Positions 50,651 to 60,138 of a DNA stretch of 64,000 bases are shown here, piece by piece; position 1 is the stretch's first letter, and each line of letters starts with the position of its first letter. Below the pieces are notes generated by a model. It searched no databases. It had not been told where the DNA came from and was given only the letters and a program-made list of their open reading frames with translations. The position numbers were made by a program, and so were the translations under genes. This stretch comes from Paraburkholderia bannensis NBRC 103871. GTDB lineage: Bacteria; Pseudomonadota; Gammaproteobacteria; Burkholderiales; Burkholderiaceae. The stretch covers positions 62,001 to 126,000 of the forward strand of contig NZ_BAYA01000005.1 in assembly GCF_000685015.1 (NCBI RefSeq), given 5' to 3'.

Positions 50651-53083
50651 ATGTCGAAGCAACCTACAGATTCAGATAAACAGATTTCAAAGGCCGTGCG
50701 TATCGGCCTACCCCTGATCGGGGTCGTCGGCCTGCTGCTCGGGCTGTATTTCCTCATCGGCGGCGGCATGCTGATCGCCCGCGGCGGCAGCTGGTACTAC
50801 CTGCTCGCCGGCCTTGCGCTGTGCGCCACCGGCGTGCAGCTGGCGCGCCGCCGTTCGAGCGCATTCACGATTTTCCTCGTGTTCCTGATCGCCACGGCGC
50901 TGTGGGCCGTGTGGGAAGTCGGCTTCGACTTCTGGCCGCTCAACACGCGCATCTTCATGTTCTCGATGATCGGCATGCTGCTCGCGCCGCTCGTCCCCGT
51001 GCTGCGCAAGGGCGAAGGCAAGTCGCCCGCCTGCGGCAAGGCCTGGGGCGTCGCCGCCCTGCTGGCCGTGTGCAACGCCGCGTTCGTGTGGGGCATGTTC
51101 GTGCCGCACGGCAAGTTCGGCGCCGAAACCACGACGCCCGTCGCGGGCACGGCCGGCATGGGCGACTGGACGGCTTACGGCCACTCGGCTGGCGGCGACC
51201 GCTTCGCAGGCGCTGCGCAGATCAACCGCGACAACGTGAAGGATCTCCAGGTCGCCTGGACGTTCCACACCGGCGACACGCCGCTCAGCCCGGATGGCGG
51301 CGGCTCGGAAGACCAGGAAACGCCGCTCCAGGTGGGCAAGACGCTGTTCCTGTGCTCGCCGCATAACACGGTGATCGCCGTCGATGCCGCCAGCGGCGCC
51401 GAAAAATGGCGCCACGCGTTCCCGACCAAAACCACGGTCTGGGTGCGCTGCCGCGGCCTCGCCTACTTCGACGCCACCCAGCCGCTCGTGCAGCCCACCG
51501 TGGCAGGCTCGACGCCGGTGTCGGCAATCGCAGCGTCGGGTGACCCCGCCGCCTGCCGCCGCCGCATCTACATGAACACGATCGACGGCAAGCTGGTCTC
51601 GCTCGACGCCGACAACGGCAAGCTCTGCGACGACTTCGGCGATCACGGCATCATCGACCTGAAGGCAGGCCTCGGCAAAGCCAAGAGCCCGCTGTACCAG
51701 CTGACTTCGGCGCCGACCGTCGCAGGCACGACCGTGGTCGTGGGCGGGCGCGTGGCCGACAACGTCTCGCTCGACATGCCTGGCGGCGTGATCCGCGGCT
51801 TCGACGTGATGACCGGCAAGATGAAGTGGGCGTTCGATCCGGGCAGCCCGGAAGACCACGCCGCACCGGCCACCGGCAAGACCTTCGTGCGTTCGACCCC
51901 GAACGTCTGGGCGCCGATGACCTATGACGCGTCGTCGAACACCATCTACATGCCGACCGGCAACGCCGCGATCGACCTGTGGGGCGTCAAGCGCACGGCG
52001 CTCGACGAGAAGTACGGCGGCTCGGTGCTCGCGCTCGACGCGACCACGGGTGCGGAGAAGTGGCACTTCCAGACCGTCCACCACGATCTGTGGGACTACG
52101 ACGTGCCGATGCAGCCGACGCTGATCGACTTCCCGATGGAAGACGGCAAGAAGGTGCCGGCGCTGATCGTCGGCACCAAGATGGGCCAGCTGTTCGTGCT
52201 CGACCGCCTGACCGGCAAGCCGCTCACCAAGGTCGTCGAGCATCCGGTCAAGCCGGGCACGATCCCGAACGAGCCGTACGCGAAGACGCAGCCGCTGTCC
52301 GTGGGCATGCCGCAGATCGGCGCCGAAGTGCTCAAGGACGCCGACATGTGGGGCGTCACGCCGATCGACCAGCTGATGTGCCGCATTACGTTCCGCGGCA
52401 TGCGCTACGACGGCCTGTTCACCGCGCCGGATACGGACTACGCGCTGAGCTTCCCGGGTTCGCTCGGCGGCATGAACTGGGGCGGCCTGTCGTACGACCC
52501 GAACGCCGGCATGATCTACGTGAACGACATGCGCCTGGGCCTGTGGGTGCACCTCGTGAAGGAACAGCAGCGCGGCGGCACCTCGGACGGCAACGAAGCC
52601 GTCAATGCGGGCATGGGCGCCGTGCCGCTCGGCGGCACGCCGTACTCGGTGACGAAGGATCGCTTCTTCTCGCCGCTGGGCATTCCGTGCCAGAAGCCGC
52701 CGTTCGGCAGCCTCACGGCAATCGACCTGAAGACGCGCAGCGTGGCGTGGCAAGTGCCGCTCGGCACGGTCAAGGACACGCGCCTTTATGGCGTGCAGAT
52801 GCACATGCCCACGCCGATCGGCATGCCGACCATCGGCGGTTCGCTGACGACGGGCGGCGGCCTGGTGTTCTTCGCCGCAACGCAGGATTACTACCTGCGC
52901 GCGTTCGACAGCTCGACCGGCAAGGAAGTCTGGAAGGCCCGTCTGCCGGTGGGCAGCCAGGGCACGCCGATGAGCTACACGATCGACGGCAAGCAGTACA
53001 TCGTGATCTCGGCAGGCGGCGCACGCCAGTCGCCGGATCGCGGCGATTATGTGATCGCCTACGCGCTGCCGCAGACGCACTAA
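50651..53083 (+). CDS. gcd: Membrane-bound PQQ-dependent glucose dehydrogenase
   Basis: This 810-residue protein matches quinoprotein glucose dehydrogenase in length. Five membrane helices occupy about residues 15-150. The periplasmic eight-bladed propeller starts near GDWTAYGHSAGGDRFAGAAQINRDNVKDLQVAWTFHTGD. Tryptophan-docking repeats are seen, with LGTVKDTRLYGVQMHMPTPIGMPTIGGSLTTGGGLVFFAATQDYYLRAFDSSTGKEVW near the end and VHHDLWDYDVPMQPTL in the centre. It oxidises glucose to gluconolactone at the periplasmic face and gives electrons to ubiquinone; its acid products often solubilise phosphate. The PQQ synthesis operon lies 3.7 kb downstream. Confidence 0.96.
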   Translation: MSKQPTDSDKQISKAVRIGLPLIGVVGLLLGLYFLIGGGMLIARGGSWYYLLAGLALCATGVQLARRRSSAFTIFLVFLIATALWAVWEVGFDFWPLNTRIFMFSMIGMLLAPLVPVLRKGEGKSPACGKAWGVAALLAVCNAAFVWGMFVPHGKFGAETTTPVAGTAGMGDWTAYGHSAGGDRFAGAAQINRDNVKDLQVAWTFHTGDTPLSPDGGGSEDQETPLQVGKTLFLCSPHNTVIAVDAASGAEKWRHAFPTKTTVWVRCRGLAYFDATQPLVQPTVAGSTPVSAIAASGDPAACRRRIYMNTIDGKLVSLDADNGKLCDDFGDHGIIDLKAGLGKAKSPLYQLTSAPTVAGTTVVVGGRVADNVSLDMPGGVIRGFDVMTGKMKWAFDPGSPEDHAAPATGKTFVRSTPNVWAPMTYDASSNTIYMPTGNAAIDLWGVKRTALDEKYGGSVLALDATTGAEKWHFQTVHHDLWDYDVPMQPTLIDFPMEDGKKVPALIVGTKMGQLFVLDRLTGKPLTKVVEHPVKPGTIPNEPYAKTQPLSVGMPQIGAEVLKDADMWGVTPIDQLMCRITFRGMRYDGLFTAPDTDYALSFPGSLGGMNWGGLSYDPNAGMIYVNDMRLGLWVHLVKEQQRGGTSDGNEAVNAGMGAVPLGGTPYSVTKDRFFSPLGIPCQKPPFGSLTAIDLKTRSVAWQVPLGTVKDTRLYGVQMHMPTPIGMPTIGGSLTTGGGLVFFAATQDYYLRAFDSSTGKEVWKARLPVGSQGTPMSYTIDGKQYIVISAGGARQSPDRGDYVIAYALPQTH

Positions 53084-53093
53084 GCGGCACCGG

Positions 53094-53130
53094 GCGGCGG
53101 GGCGCGTGCGATGCGCGCCCCGCCGCTTTT
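53094..53130 (+). terminator. Rho-independent terminator after gcd
   Basis: GCGGCGGGGCGCG (53094-53106) pairs perfectly over 13 bases with 53114-53126 around TGCGATG, followed by TTTT. It lies 11 bases after the gcd stop. Confidence 0.88.
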
Positions 53131-53152
53131 CTGCTTCTTGCTTCGCTAGTTT

Positions 53153-53162
53153 TAACCAGTTA
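53153..53162. promoter_or_regulatory. TetR-type palindrome before the second porin
   Basis: TAAC-CA-GTTA (53153-53162) is a perfect dyad in an AT-rich patch between the gcd terminator and the porin start. It shares AAC-N-AGTTA with the palindrome before gcd (50548-50558), which suggests a common regulator. Confidence 0.5.
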
Positions 53163-53234
53163 GATCAAATATTTTTCCGAATCCGGGATGGCTTGCCGTG
53201 ACGGCCATCATCCGGATCGCTTGTGCGTCTTACG

Positions 53235-54413
53235 ATGAAATCAGAACACTTTTTCTGGGGCGGCTCGCTGCTGGTGTGCGCAGCGGCCATGTCGCAACCG
53301 GCCATGGCGCAAAACAGCCTGACGCTGTATGGCAACGTGGACGAAGCCATTACCTACGCGAACAACCAGGGCGGCCACTCGAACGTGTACATGCGCAACG
53401 GCAACCTGTATGCGTCGAAGTTCGGCTTCAAGGGCTCGGAGCAGCTCAGCTCCACGCTCAATGCGATTTTCGATTTGCAGGAAGGTTTCGATCCGGGCAC
53501 CGGCGCGCAGCAGTCGGCCGGTCTCGCATTCAACCGCTACGCCTTCGTCGGCCTGCAGGACAGCCGCCTGGGCACGCTCACGATGGGCCGCCAGTACACG
53601 CCGTACTACCTGCTCGCGGGCACGCTTGGCCCGGTCACGTACCTGACCGGCGCAACGGGCGCGCACCCGGGCGACATCGACGGCTTCGACACGGACATCC
53701 GCGCGAATAGTTCGGTTACCTACACATCGCCGACCATCGACGGCGTGCGCGGCAGCGTGCAATACGGCTTTGGCGGCGTGGCGGGCAGCATGAAGAGCGG
53801 CAGCATGTTCAGCGCGGCGCTGCGCTACGACGGCGGCCCGCTGTCGGTTGGCCTGGGCTACCTGCGCATGGACAACACGGAATACACGGGCGGATTCGAT
53901 CCCAACGCGAGCGCCACGTTCCCGCATTCGACGATCAATACCGGCTACCTGTCCGCGCGCACGGTGCAGCACGCGGCGGCGCTGGCGACCTATACGTTCG
54001 GCAACCTGCTGTTTGGCGTGAACTATTCGAACGTGGTCTATCGCCCGGGCGGGCATTCGCTCTTTACCGATACCGCCGTGTTCAATACCTACGGCGCGCT
54101 GGTGAGCTACCACGTGAGCACGCCGTTCGAAGTGTCGGGCGGCTACAGCTATACGCGCGCATCGAGCGCGAACGGCATTCACGACGCGGCGCGCTACCAG
54201 CAGGTGTCGCTGCGCGAGATGTATCACCTCTCGAAGCGCACGACGCTGTACACGATCCAGGCATACCAGCACGCCTCGGGCCATACGCTGGGCGCGAACG
54301 GCGCGGGCGATGTCGTCGATGCAGTGGCGATGGTCGGCGACTCGCAGAACACCTCGGCGTCGTCGACAGGCAATCAGTTCGTCGCCATGTTCGGCGTGGC
54401 GATTGCTTTCTAA
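53235..54413 (+). CDS. Outer-membrane porin (Porin_4 / OmpC-like)
   Basis: From ATG 53235 the product has 392 residues. A signal peptide of about 26 residues ends SQPAMAQ. The mature start NSLTLYGNVDEAITYANN and the motifs SKFGFKGSEQL, YAFVGLQDSRLGTLTMGRQYTP and FRY-type strands are those of burkholderial general porins. The C-terminal residue is Phe (GVAIAF). It follows the gcd terminator by about 100 bases and has its own AT-rich promoter region with a TetR-type palindrome. It may admit sugars or acids for periplasmic oxidation, which is inference. Confidence 0.92.
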   Translation: MKSEHFFWGGSLLVCAAAMSQPAMAQNSLTLYGNVDEAITYANNQGGHSNVYMRNGNLYASKFGFKGSEQLSSTLNAIFDLQEGFDPGTGAQQSAGLAFNRYAFVGLQDSRLGTLTMGRQYTPYYLLAGTLGPVTYLTGATGAHPGDIDGFDTDIRANSSVTYTSPTIDGVRGSVQYGFGGVAGSMKSGSMFSAALRYDGGPLSVGLGYLRMDNTEYTGGFDPNASATFPHSTINTGYLSARTVQHAAALATYTFGNLLFGVNYSNVVYRPGGHSLFTDTAVFNTYGALVSYHVSTPFEVSGGYSYTRASSANGIHDAARYQQVSLREMYHLSKRTTLYTIQAYQHASGHTLGANGAGDVVDAVAMVGDSQNTSASSTGNQFVAMFGVAIAF

Positions 54414-54478
54414 AGCGGATTTAACCCGCCAATTACAGTTTTAAGCTAAGCAACGCGCAATCTACCGCGCAATTTCAG

Positions 54479-54517
54479 GCAGCGACACGGGAACCCTCCC
54501 GTCTCGCTGCTTTTTTT
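54479..54517 (+). terminator. Terminator after the porin gene
   Basis: GCAGCGACACGGGA (54479-54492) pairs with TCCCGTCTCGCTGC (54497-54510), one mismatch, around ACCC, followed by seven T. Confidence 0.9.
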
Positions 54518-54578
54518 ATGCGCGCGGCCTGGTACACGCATTGGTGCACGCATTGATGAAAGCATCGGCGCGCAACCG

Positions 54579-54869
54579 TCAGGTCTTGCGGTGCAGCTTG
54601 AGGCAGTCCGCGGCGTAATCGGCGGTCAGGACTTTTTGCGCGGCTTGCAGATCGGCCGGGTAGATGCCGTTGTCGTCGCCGGGGTGATAGCCGCGCGCTT
54701 CCAGTTCGCCCAGTTCGTCCATCAGCTGCGCATGCGTGATCTTGCCCGCCGCCACGTGCTTGAACGGGTAGCCGACGCATTGCTTCGGCGTGAGATGAGG
54801 CCCGGCATACGCCGCCAGGCTAACGGTCGCTGCGGCAAGCGCAGCTAGATATCGCAGTTTTGCTCCCAT
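54579..54869 (-). CDS. DUF4148 small periplasmic protein
   Basis: The product has 96 residues from ATG 54869, chosen because GGATG lies 7 bases upstream. A signal peptide of about 22 residues ends AAYAG. The rest fits DUF4148: LTPKQC, then ITHAQLMDELGELEARGYHPGDDNGIYPADLQAAQKVL at about 43-80. Two cysteines (about 30 and 88) could form a disulfide in the periplasm. It diverges from the HTH-citrate synthase gene. A second, shorter DUF4148 protein is at 25.6 kb. Function unknown. Confidence 0.82.
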   Translation of the reverse strand: MGAKLRYLAALAAATVSLAAYAGPHLTPKQCVGYPFKHVAAGKITHAQLMDELGELEARGYHPGDDNGIYPADLQAAQKVLTADYAADCLKLHRKT

Positions 54870-55118
54870 GTCGGCCATCCAGTAGAGATTGTGAGTTCGA
54901 AGTAATGAGTCGAGAGCTTAGGCGAGCGTGGGTATGGGAACATCATCGGTCAGATGTAAGTTTTTTTATGTGGCGCGCTGCCGGACGAAACGCCGCTACG
55001 GCGCGGGGTTAGCGCAGATTTGAAACACCGCGCGGGCACGAATCGTCAACGTTGATTATGCTGGGCGATATTCGCGAGCAACTCGCCAGAACCGTCGCCG
55101 GAATCGTCACCGGACACC

Positions 55119-56432
55119 ATGCCGACCTACCTGAGCTCCACCGAAGCCGCCACACGCCTGGGCGTCGCGCGCCAGACGCTCTACGCCTATGTGAGCCGCG
55201 GCCTGCTGCGCGCTTCAAGCGATCCCGTCACGCGCGAAAGCCGCTATCTGGCCAGCGATGTCGAACGGCTCGCCGCCAACCGGGCGCGCGGGCGCAAACC
55301 GAAGGAAGTCGCACGCGCGGCGCTCGACTGGGGCGCGCCGGTGCTCGCATCGGCCATCACGCTGATCGAAGACGGACGCCTTTCGTATCGCGGCGTCGAT
55401 GCGCTCGATCTGGCGGCGCGCGCAAGTCTCGAAGAAGTGGCGGCGCTGTTGTGGCAATGCGACGAAAGCGCGGCCTTCGCAACGCCCGCGCCGCAAGCGC
55501 CCGACGTGCTGAAAACGCTGCAGGCGCATTACCGGAACCAGCGTGCGGAAGCCGCGCTGTTGCCGCTCTTTTCAGTGGCAAGCGAAGACGCGCCGACCGC
55601 CATCTGGCAGCGCAACGCCGCGCGCCAGGCGCAAGGTTGCGGCGACCTCGTGCGCCTGCTGGCCGCTTGCCTGCTGGGCGCCGCGCCCGACCAGGCGACC
55701 CGCGCCGCGCCGATTCACGAGCAATGCGCGCGCGCCTGGGGCGTCGGCAAGGACGGTGCCGAGTTGATCCGCATGGCGCTGGTGCTGTGCGCCGATCACG
55801 AACTGAATGCCTCCAGTTTCACCGCTCGCTGCATCGCCTCCACCGATGCGAGCCTGCGCTCGGTGGTGATCGGCGGTCTTGCGGGACTTTCAGGTGGGCG
55901 TCACGGCGCAACCACGGCGCGCTGCGAGGCGCTGTGGGACGAACTTGGCGAAGCAAACCCGGAGCGCAAGCTGCGCGAGCGTCTCGCCCGCGGCGACGAC
56001 CTGCCGGGCTTCGGCCACCCGCTTTATCCCGACGGCGACGTGCGCGCGGCATGGCTGCTCGCGCGCGTGCTGCCGCGTCATCCCGCGTGGAAAAAGCTGC
56101 TCGACCTGGGCAGCGCGCAGGTGGGACAGCAACCCTCGCTCGATCTCGCGCTCGTGGCGCTGCGGCGTCACTTGAATCTGCCGATGGGGGCTGCGTTCGG
56201 GCTGTTCGCGCTGGGCCGCTCGGTGGGCTGGATCGCGCACGGACTGGAGCAGCGGCAGAATCCGCACCTGATCCGCCCGCGTGCGGTCTATACGGGCTTG
56301 CGGCCGCCCGCGAGCGATTCAAGCGGCAACGCAAACGTCTCCCGCCATAGCGCACGCAAACGCAACGCCAAAACGCCGCGCGAAACCCCGCCCGGCCCCG
56401 ACATGTTCACGACCTTGTTCAAGATTACGTAG
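55119..56432 (+). CDS. HTH-citrate synthase fusion protein
   Basis: The product has 437 residues. Residues 1-60 form a MerR/excisionase-type helix-turn-helix (YLSSTEAATRLGVARQTLYAYVSRGLLRAS), and 60-425 a citrate synthase fold. YRGVDALDLAARASLEEVAALLW and the conserved PGFGHPLYPDGDVRA block (about 290-304) contain the active-site His. GAAFGLFALGRSVGWIAHGLEQRQNPHLIRPRAVYTG is the C-terminal citrate synthase segment. A DNA-binding start suggests either an enzyme with a regulatory role or a regulator using the fold as an acyl-CoA/keto acid sensor. The spacer domain is shorter than in housekeeping GltA. It immediately precedes the pqq region. Confidence 0.85.
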   Translation: MPTYLSSTEAATRLGVARQTLYAYVSRGLLRASSDPVTRESRYLASDVERLAANRARGRKPKEVARAALDWGAPVLASAITLIEDGRLSYRGVDALDLAARASLEEVAALLWQCDESAAFATPAPQAPDVLKTLQAHYRNQRAEAALLPLFSVASEDAPTAIWQRNAARQAQGCGDLVRLLAACLLGAAPDQATRAAPIHEQCARAWGVGKDGAELIRMALVLCADHELNASSFTARCIASTDASLRSVVIGGLAGLSGGRHGATTARCEALWDELGEANPERKLRERLARGDDLPGFGHPLYPDGDVRAAWLLARVLPRHPAWKKLLDLGSAQVGQQPSLDLALVALRRHLNLPMGAAFGLFALGRSVGWIAHGLEQRQNPHLIRPRAVYTGLRPPASDSSGNANVSRHSARKRNAKTPRETPPGPDMFTTLFKIT

Positions 56433-56744
56433 CTTTCGGCGAGTCATTACGCGGTTATTACTGTTTCTTAAGCGGATCGCACACGAGTATTGCTGCATCC
56501 GAAATAAAGTGTTTCGTGCACGGGTTTGCAGCGTTTTACGCTGCATTTTCAGGCTATCCCGTTGCCGGCGAGCCGTCGCGGCGCGTGCAAATTTGATACC
56601 ATACGCGCGAGGAGAATTGTGGCGCATTGCATATCAGGCGTGCAGTTCATTCCGCCTGCCGCAATGGCCGCAGTTTCCCGCTTTACCGGTGTGTCCGCTT
56701 TGCCGGACGTCCGCCTGCCCATCCATTTTTCAAGGAGTTCCGCC
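56433..56744. other. pqqA upstream region
   Basis: This 312-base gap has GCAGCG-TTTTA-CGCTGC (56528-56544) with ATTTTC after it, a weak terminator for the preceding gene. TTTGATACCATA near 56592 is a possible -10 region for pqqA, without a convincing -35. No gene was recognised. Confidence 0.45.
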
Positions 56745-56816
56745 ATGTGGACCAAGCCCGCTTACACCGACCTGCGTTTCGGTTTTGAAATCACGATGTA
56801 CATTTCGAACCGTTAA
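56745..56816 (+). CDS. pqqA: PqqA, precursor peptide of pyrroloquinoline quinone
   Basis: This 23-residue peptide is [20 protein letters not shown] then SNR. Glu15 and Tyr19 in the conserved E-I-T-M-Y motif are the residues that are cross-linked and become the PQQ skeleton. AAGGAG lies 9 bases before the ATG. It is followed by a hairpin and then pqqB. The length and sequence are standard for burkholderial PqqA. It is presented by PqqD to PqqE in the cytosol. Confidence 0.97.
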   Translation: MWTKPAYTDLRFGFEITMYISNR

Positions 56817-56849
56817 TTCGTAGCGTCAGCATCCTCTAGCAGGATCCTC

Positions 56850-56877
56850 ATAGCCCCGGCCCGCCGGGGCTATTTAT
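56850..56877 (+). terminator. Hairpin between pqqA and pqqB (attenuator)
   Basis: ATAGCCCCGG (56850-56859) pairs with CCGGGGCTAT (56864-56873) around CCCG, followed by TTAT. A weak terminator at this place would let pqqA RNA outnumber pqqB-E RNA, as known for other pqq operons. Confidence 0.75.
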
Positions 56878-56925
56878 CTGGCGCGTTCCATCCGCAGCCT
56901 CGATCCGCAGCCTCGTTTAGCAAGC

Positions 56926-57837
56926 ATGCACATTCACATTCTCGGCTCCGCAGCCGGCGGCGGCTTTCCCCAGTGGAACTGCAATTGCGCGAACTGCGCA
57001 GGCTTCCGCAATGGCCGCCTCAACGCGAAGGCGCGCACGCAATCGTCGATTGCCGTCTCCGACGACGGCGAATCCTGGATTCTCTGCAACGCCTCGCCCG
57101 ATATCCGCGCCCAATTGCAGGCATTCGCGCCCATGCAACCGGGCCGCGCACTGCGTGACACCGGCATCGCCGCCATCGTGCTGATGGACAGCCAGATCGA
57201 CCACACGACCGGGCTGCTGAGCCTGCGCGAAGGCTGCCCGCACGAAGTCTGGTGCACCGACATGGTTCATGAAGACCTGAGCACTGGCTTCCCGATCTTC
57301 CCGATGCTCACGCACTGGAACGGCGGCCTGCGCTGGAACCCGATCGTCTCCGGCGAAGCCTTCACGATCGCCGCGTGCCCGAACCTGCGCTTCACGCCGT
57401 TCGCGCTGCGCAGCGCCGCGCCGCCTTATTCGCCGCATCGGCATGACCCGCATCCGGGCGACAACATCGGCCTCGTGATCGAAGACACGCGCACGGGCGG
57501 CAAGCTGTTTTACGCACCGGGCCTGGGCGAAGTCGACGAAGCGCTGCTCGCGCGCATGCACGAAGCCGATTGCCTGCTCGTCGACGGCACGCTCTGGCAC
57601 GACGACGAAATGCAGCGCCGCGGCGTCGGCACGCGCACGGGCCGCCAGATGGGCCACCTCGCGCAAAGCGGCCCCGGCGGCATGCTCGAAGTACTGGAGC
57701 AGTTCCCGAACGCCCGCAAGATTCTCACGCACATCAACAACACGAACCCGATCCTCGACGAAGATTCGGCGGAGCGCGCCGAACTCGCGCTGCGTCACGT
57801 CGAAGTCGCTTTCGATGGCATGAGCATCGACCTGTAA
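56926..57837 (+). CDS. pqqB: PqqB, metallo-beta-lactamase-fold oxidoreductase of PQQ synthesis
   Basis: The 303-residue product has [21 protein letters not shown] at the start, the universal PqqB signature. Metal-site residues follow in [18 protein letters not shown] and near the end in [13 protein letters not shown]. It hydroxylates the tyrosine-derived intermediate in recent models. A CNCANC cysteine set near residues 19-24 supports the structural zinc site. It follows the attenuator after pqqA. Confidence 0.96.
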   Translation: MHIHILGSAAGGGFPQWNCNCANCAGFRNGRLNAKARTQSSIAVSDDGESWILCNASPDIRAQLQAFAPMQPGRALRDTGIAAIVLMDSQIDHTTGLLSLREGCPHEVWCTDMVHEDLSTGFPIFPMLTHWNGGLRWNPIVSGEAFTIAACPNLRFTPFALRSAAPPYSPHRHDPHPGDNIGLVIEDTRTGGKLFYAPGLGEVDEALLARMHEADCLLVDGTLWHDDEMQRRGVGTRTGRQMGHLAQSGPGGMLEVLEQFPNARKILTHINNTNPILDEDSAERAELALRHVEVAFDGMSIDL

Positions 57838-57930
57838 TAACCCGCGCGGCGCGCGAGATGTCTGCGCGCCGCCTTGCATTTCACTGCTGCACGCTGTGCG
57901 CAGCAGCATTCATTGGAATTGGACAGAATC

Positions 57931-58683
57931 ATGAGCCAGGCCGCCCTCACTCCCGAACAATTCGAACAGGCCTTGCGCGCAAAGGGCGCGTTCTATCACA
58001 TCCACCACCCGTATCACGTGGCGATGTACGAAGGCCGCGCGACCCGCGAACAGATCCAGGGCTGGGTGGCGAACCGCTTCTACTATCAGGTCAATATCCC
58101 GATGAAGGACGCGGCAATCCTCGCCAACTGTCCCGACCGCGAAGTGCGCCGCCAGTGGATCCAGCGCCTGCTCGATCACGACGGCGCGCCGGGCGAGGAC
58201 GGCGGCATCGAGGCGTGGCTGCGCCTGGGTGAAGCCGTCGGGCTCGACCCCGACCAGCTGCGTTCGCAGGAACTGGTGCTGCCGGGCGTGCGCTTCGCCG
58301 TGGATGCGTACGTGAATTTCGCGCGCCGCGCCAGCTGGCAGGAAGCGGCAAGCAGTTCGCTCACCGAACTGTTTGCGCCGCAGATCCATCAGTCGCGCCT
58401 GGACACGTGGCCGAAGCATTACCCGTGGATCGACCCGCGCGGCTACGAATATTTCCGCTCGCGCCTGGGCCAGGCGCGCCGCGACGTGGAGCACGGCCTG
58501 CACATCACGCTGCAGCACTACACGACGTATGAAGCCCAGCAGCGTATGCTGGAGATCCTGCAATTCAAGCTCGACATTCTCTGGACGATGCTCGACGCGA
58601 TGTCAATGGCCTATGAACTGGGCCGCCCGCCCTACCATACGGTCACGACCGAACGCGCCTGGCACAAGGGAATTGCACTGTGA
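57931..58683 (+). CDS. pqqC: PqqC, pyrroloquinoline-quinone synthase
   Basis: The 250-residue product is full length for Pqq[55 protein letters not shown] at about 20-75, then [40 protein letters not shown]. It is a cofactorless oxidase that closes the ring and completes PQQ with oxygen. GGAC lies 7 bases before the ATG. The stop overlaps a GTG that could start pqqD. Confidence 0.97.
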   Translation: MSQAALTPEQFEQALRAKGAFYHIHHPYHVAMYEGRATREQIQGWVANRFYYQVNIPMKDAAILANCPDREVRRQWIQRLLDHDGAPGEDGGIEAWLRLGEAVGLDPDQLRSQELVLPGVRFAVDAYVNFARRASWQEAASSSLTELFAPQIHQSRLDTWPKHYPWIDPRGYEYFRSRLGQARRDVEHGLHITLQHYTTYEAQQRMLEILQFKLDILWTMLDAMSMAYELGRPPYHTVTTERAWHKGIAL

Positions 58684-58697
58684 ACACTGGGAGCACG

Positions 58698-58979
58698 ATG
58701 AACACGCCCTTCGACCGCAACCTCAAACCCGTCTGGCGACGCGGCTACCGCTTTCAGTTCGAGCCCGCGCAAAACGCGCACGTCCTGCTCTATCCTGAAG
58801 GCATGATCAAGCTGAACGACAGCGCCGCCGCCATCGGCGGCCTGATCGACGGCGAGCGCAGCGTCGCGGCCATCGTGGCGCACCTGGACACGCAATTCCC
58901 GGGCGTGCCCGAACTGGGCGAAGACGTCGAGCAATTCATGCTGGTCGCCCGCGAAAAGCACTGGATCGATCTTGTCTGA
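58698..58979 (+). CDS. pqqD: PqqD, precursor-peptide chaperone
   Basis: From ATG 58698 the product has 93 residues. GGGAG lies 4 bases before it, favouring this over GTG 58680, which overlaps the pqqC stop. [47 protein letters not shown] is the RiPP recognition fold that binds PqqA and delivers it to PqqE. The stop overlaps the pqqE start. Confidence 0.95.
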   Translation: MNTPFDRNLKPVWRRGYRFQFEPAQNAHVLLYPEGMIKLNDSAAAIGGLIDGERSVAAIVAHLDTQFPGVPELGEDVEQFMLVAREKHWIDLV

Positions 58980-60138
58980 CCAAAGCCTCACTGCCAGCCT
59001 GCCCGCCACCGCCGCTCAACCCGCCGTGGGCCTGCCCCTGTGGCTGCTCGCGGAGGTGACCTACCGTTGCCCGCTGCAATGCCCTTACTGCTCCAATCCG
59101 CTCGACTTCGCGCGTCAGGGCGAGGAGCTGAGCACGGAGCAATGGATCCGCGTGATGACCGAAGCGCGCCAGATGGGCGCCGCACAGATCGGTTTTTCCG
59201 GCGGCGAGCCGCTGGTGCGCAAGGATCTCGTGGAGCTGATCGCGCACGCGCGCAAGCTCGGCTACTACACGAACCTCATCACCTCGGGCATTGGCCTGAA
59301 CGAGCAGAAACTCGCCGATTTCCAGCGCGCCGGGCTCGATCACATCCAGATCAGCTTCCAGTCCAGCGACGAGGAAGTGAACAACATGCTCGCCGGTTCG
59401 GGCAAGGCGTTCGCGCAGAAGCTCGCGATGGCGCGCGCCGTGAAGGCGCACGGCTACCCGATGGTGCTGAACTTCGTCACGCACCGCTACAACATCGACG
59501 ATATCGACCGCATCATCGAGCTGTGCATCGCGCTGGAAGCCGATTTCGTCGAACTGGCGACCTGCCAGTTCTACGGCTGGGCCAAGCTCAACCGCGAGAT
59601 GCTGCTGCCCACACGCGAACAGCTCGAACGCGCGGAGCGCATCACCAACGAGTATCGTGCAAAGCTGGAAGCGAGCGGCAACCCGTGCAACCTGATCTTC
59701 GTGACTCCTGATTACTACGAGGAGCGCCCGAAGCCCTGCATGGGCGGCTGGGGCAGCATTTTCCTCACGGTCACGCCGGATGGCACGGCGCTGCCCTGTC
59801 ACGGCGCGCGCATGCTGCCCATCGATTTCCCCAACGTGCGCGACCACGACCTGCGCCACATCTGGTACGAATCGTTCGGCTTCAACCGCTTTCGCGGCAA
59901 CGCGTGGATGCCCGAGCCGTGTCGCTCGTGCGACGAGAAAGAGAAGGACTTCGGCGGCTGCCGCTGCCAGGCCTTCATGCTGACCGGCGACGCCGCCAAT
60001 ACCGACCCGGTCTGCAGCAAGTCGTCCGAGCACCGCATCATCCTGCAAGCCCGCAGCGAAGCCGAAAAACCCGTCCAACCGATCCAGCGACTCATCTTCC
60101 GCAATGACAGGAACTCCCGAGAACTCGGCAAGCCCTGA
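58972..60138 (+). CDS. pqqE: PqqE, radical SAM PqqA cross-linking enzyme
   Basis: The 388-residue product starts at TTG 58972, 8 bases inside pqqD, so its translation is coupled. The radical SAM cluster motif is CPLQCPYC (about 31-38), followed by [13 protein letters not shown]. The SPASM-type auxiliary cluster cysteines are in [36 protein letters not shown] and [11 protein letters not shown]. It joins Glu15 and Tyr19 of PqqA. No ATG alternative would keep the N-terminal [16 protein letters not shown] whole. Confidence 0.96.
   Translation: MSDQSLTASLPATAAQPAVGLPLWLLAEVTYRCPLQCPYCSNPLDFARQGEELSTEQWIRVMTEARQMGAAQIGFSGGEPLVRKDLVELIAHARKLGYYTNLITSGIGLNEQKLADFQRAGLDHIQISFQSSDEEVNNMLAGSGKAFAQKLAMARAVKAHGYPMVLNFVTHRYNIDDIDRIIELCIALEADFVELATCQFYGWAKLNREMLLPTREQLERAERITNEYRAKLEASGNPCNLIFVTPDYYEERPKPCMGGWGSIFLTVTPDGTALPCHGARMLPIDFPNVRDHDLRHIWYESFGFNRFRGNAWMPEPCRSCDEKEKDFGGCRCQAFMLTGDAANTDPVCSKSSEHRIILQARSEAEKPVQPIQRLIFRNDRNSRELGKP

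Noticed and set aside
50708..53080. 790-codon minus-strand open frame opposite gcd
   Set aside because: Exact antisense of gcd, low-complexity Arg/Ala/Gly product, no ribosome site or family motif.
54950..54970. Weak hairpin ACATC...GATGT with T7 upstream of the HTH-citrate synthase gene
   Set aside because: Only 5 bp of stem with an 8-base loop, and it is located where no plus-strand transcript should end.
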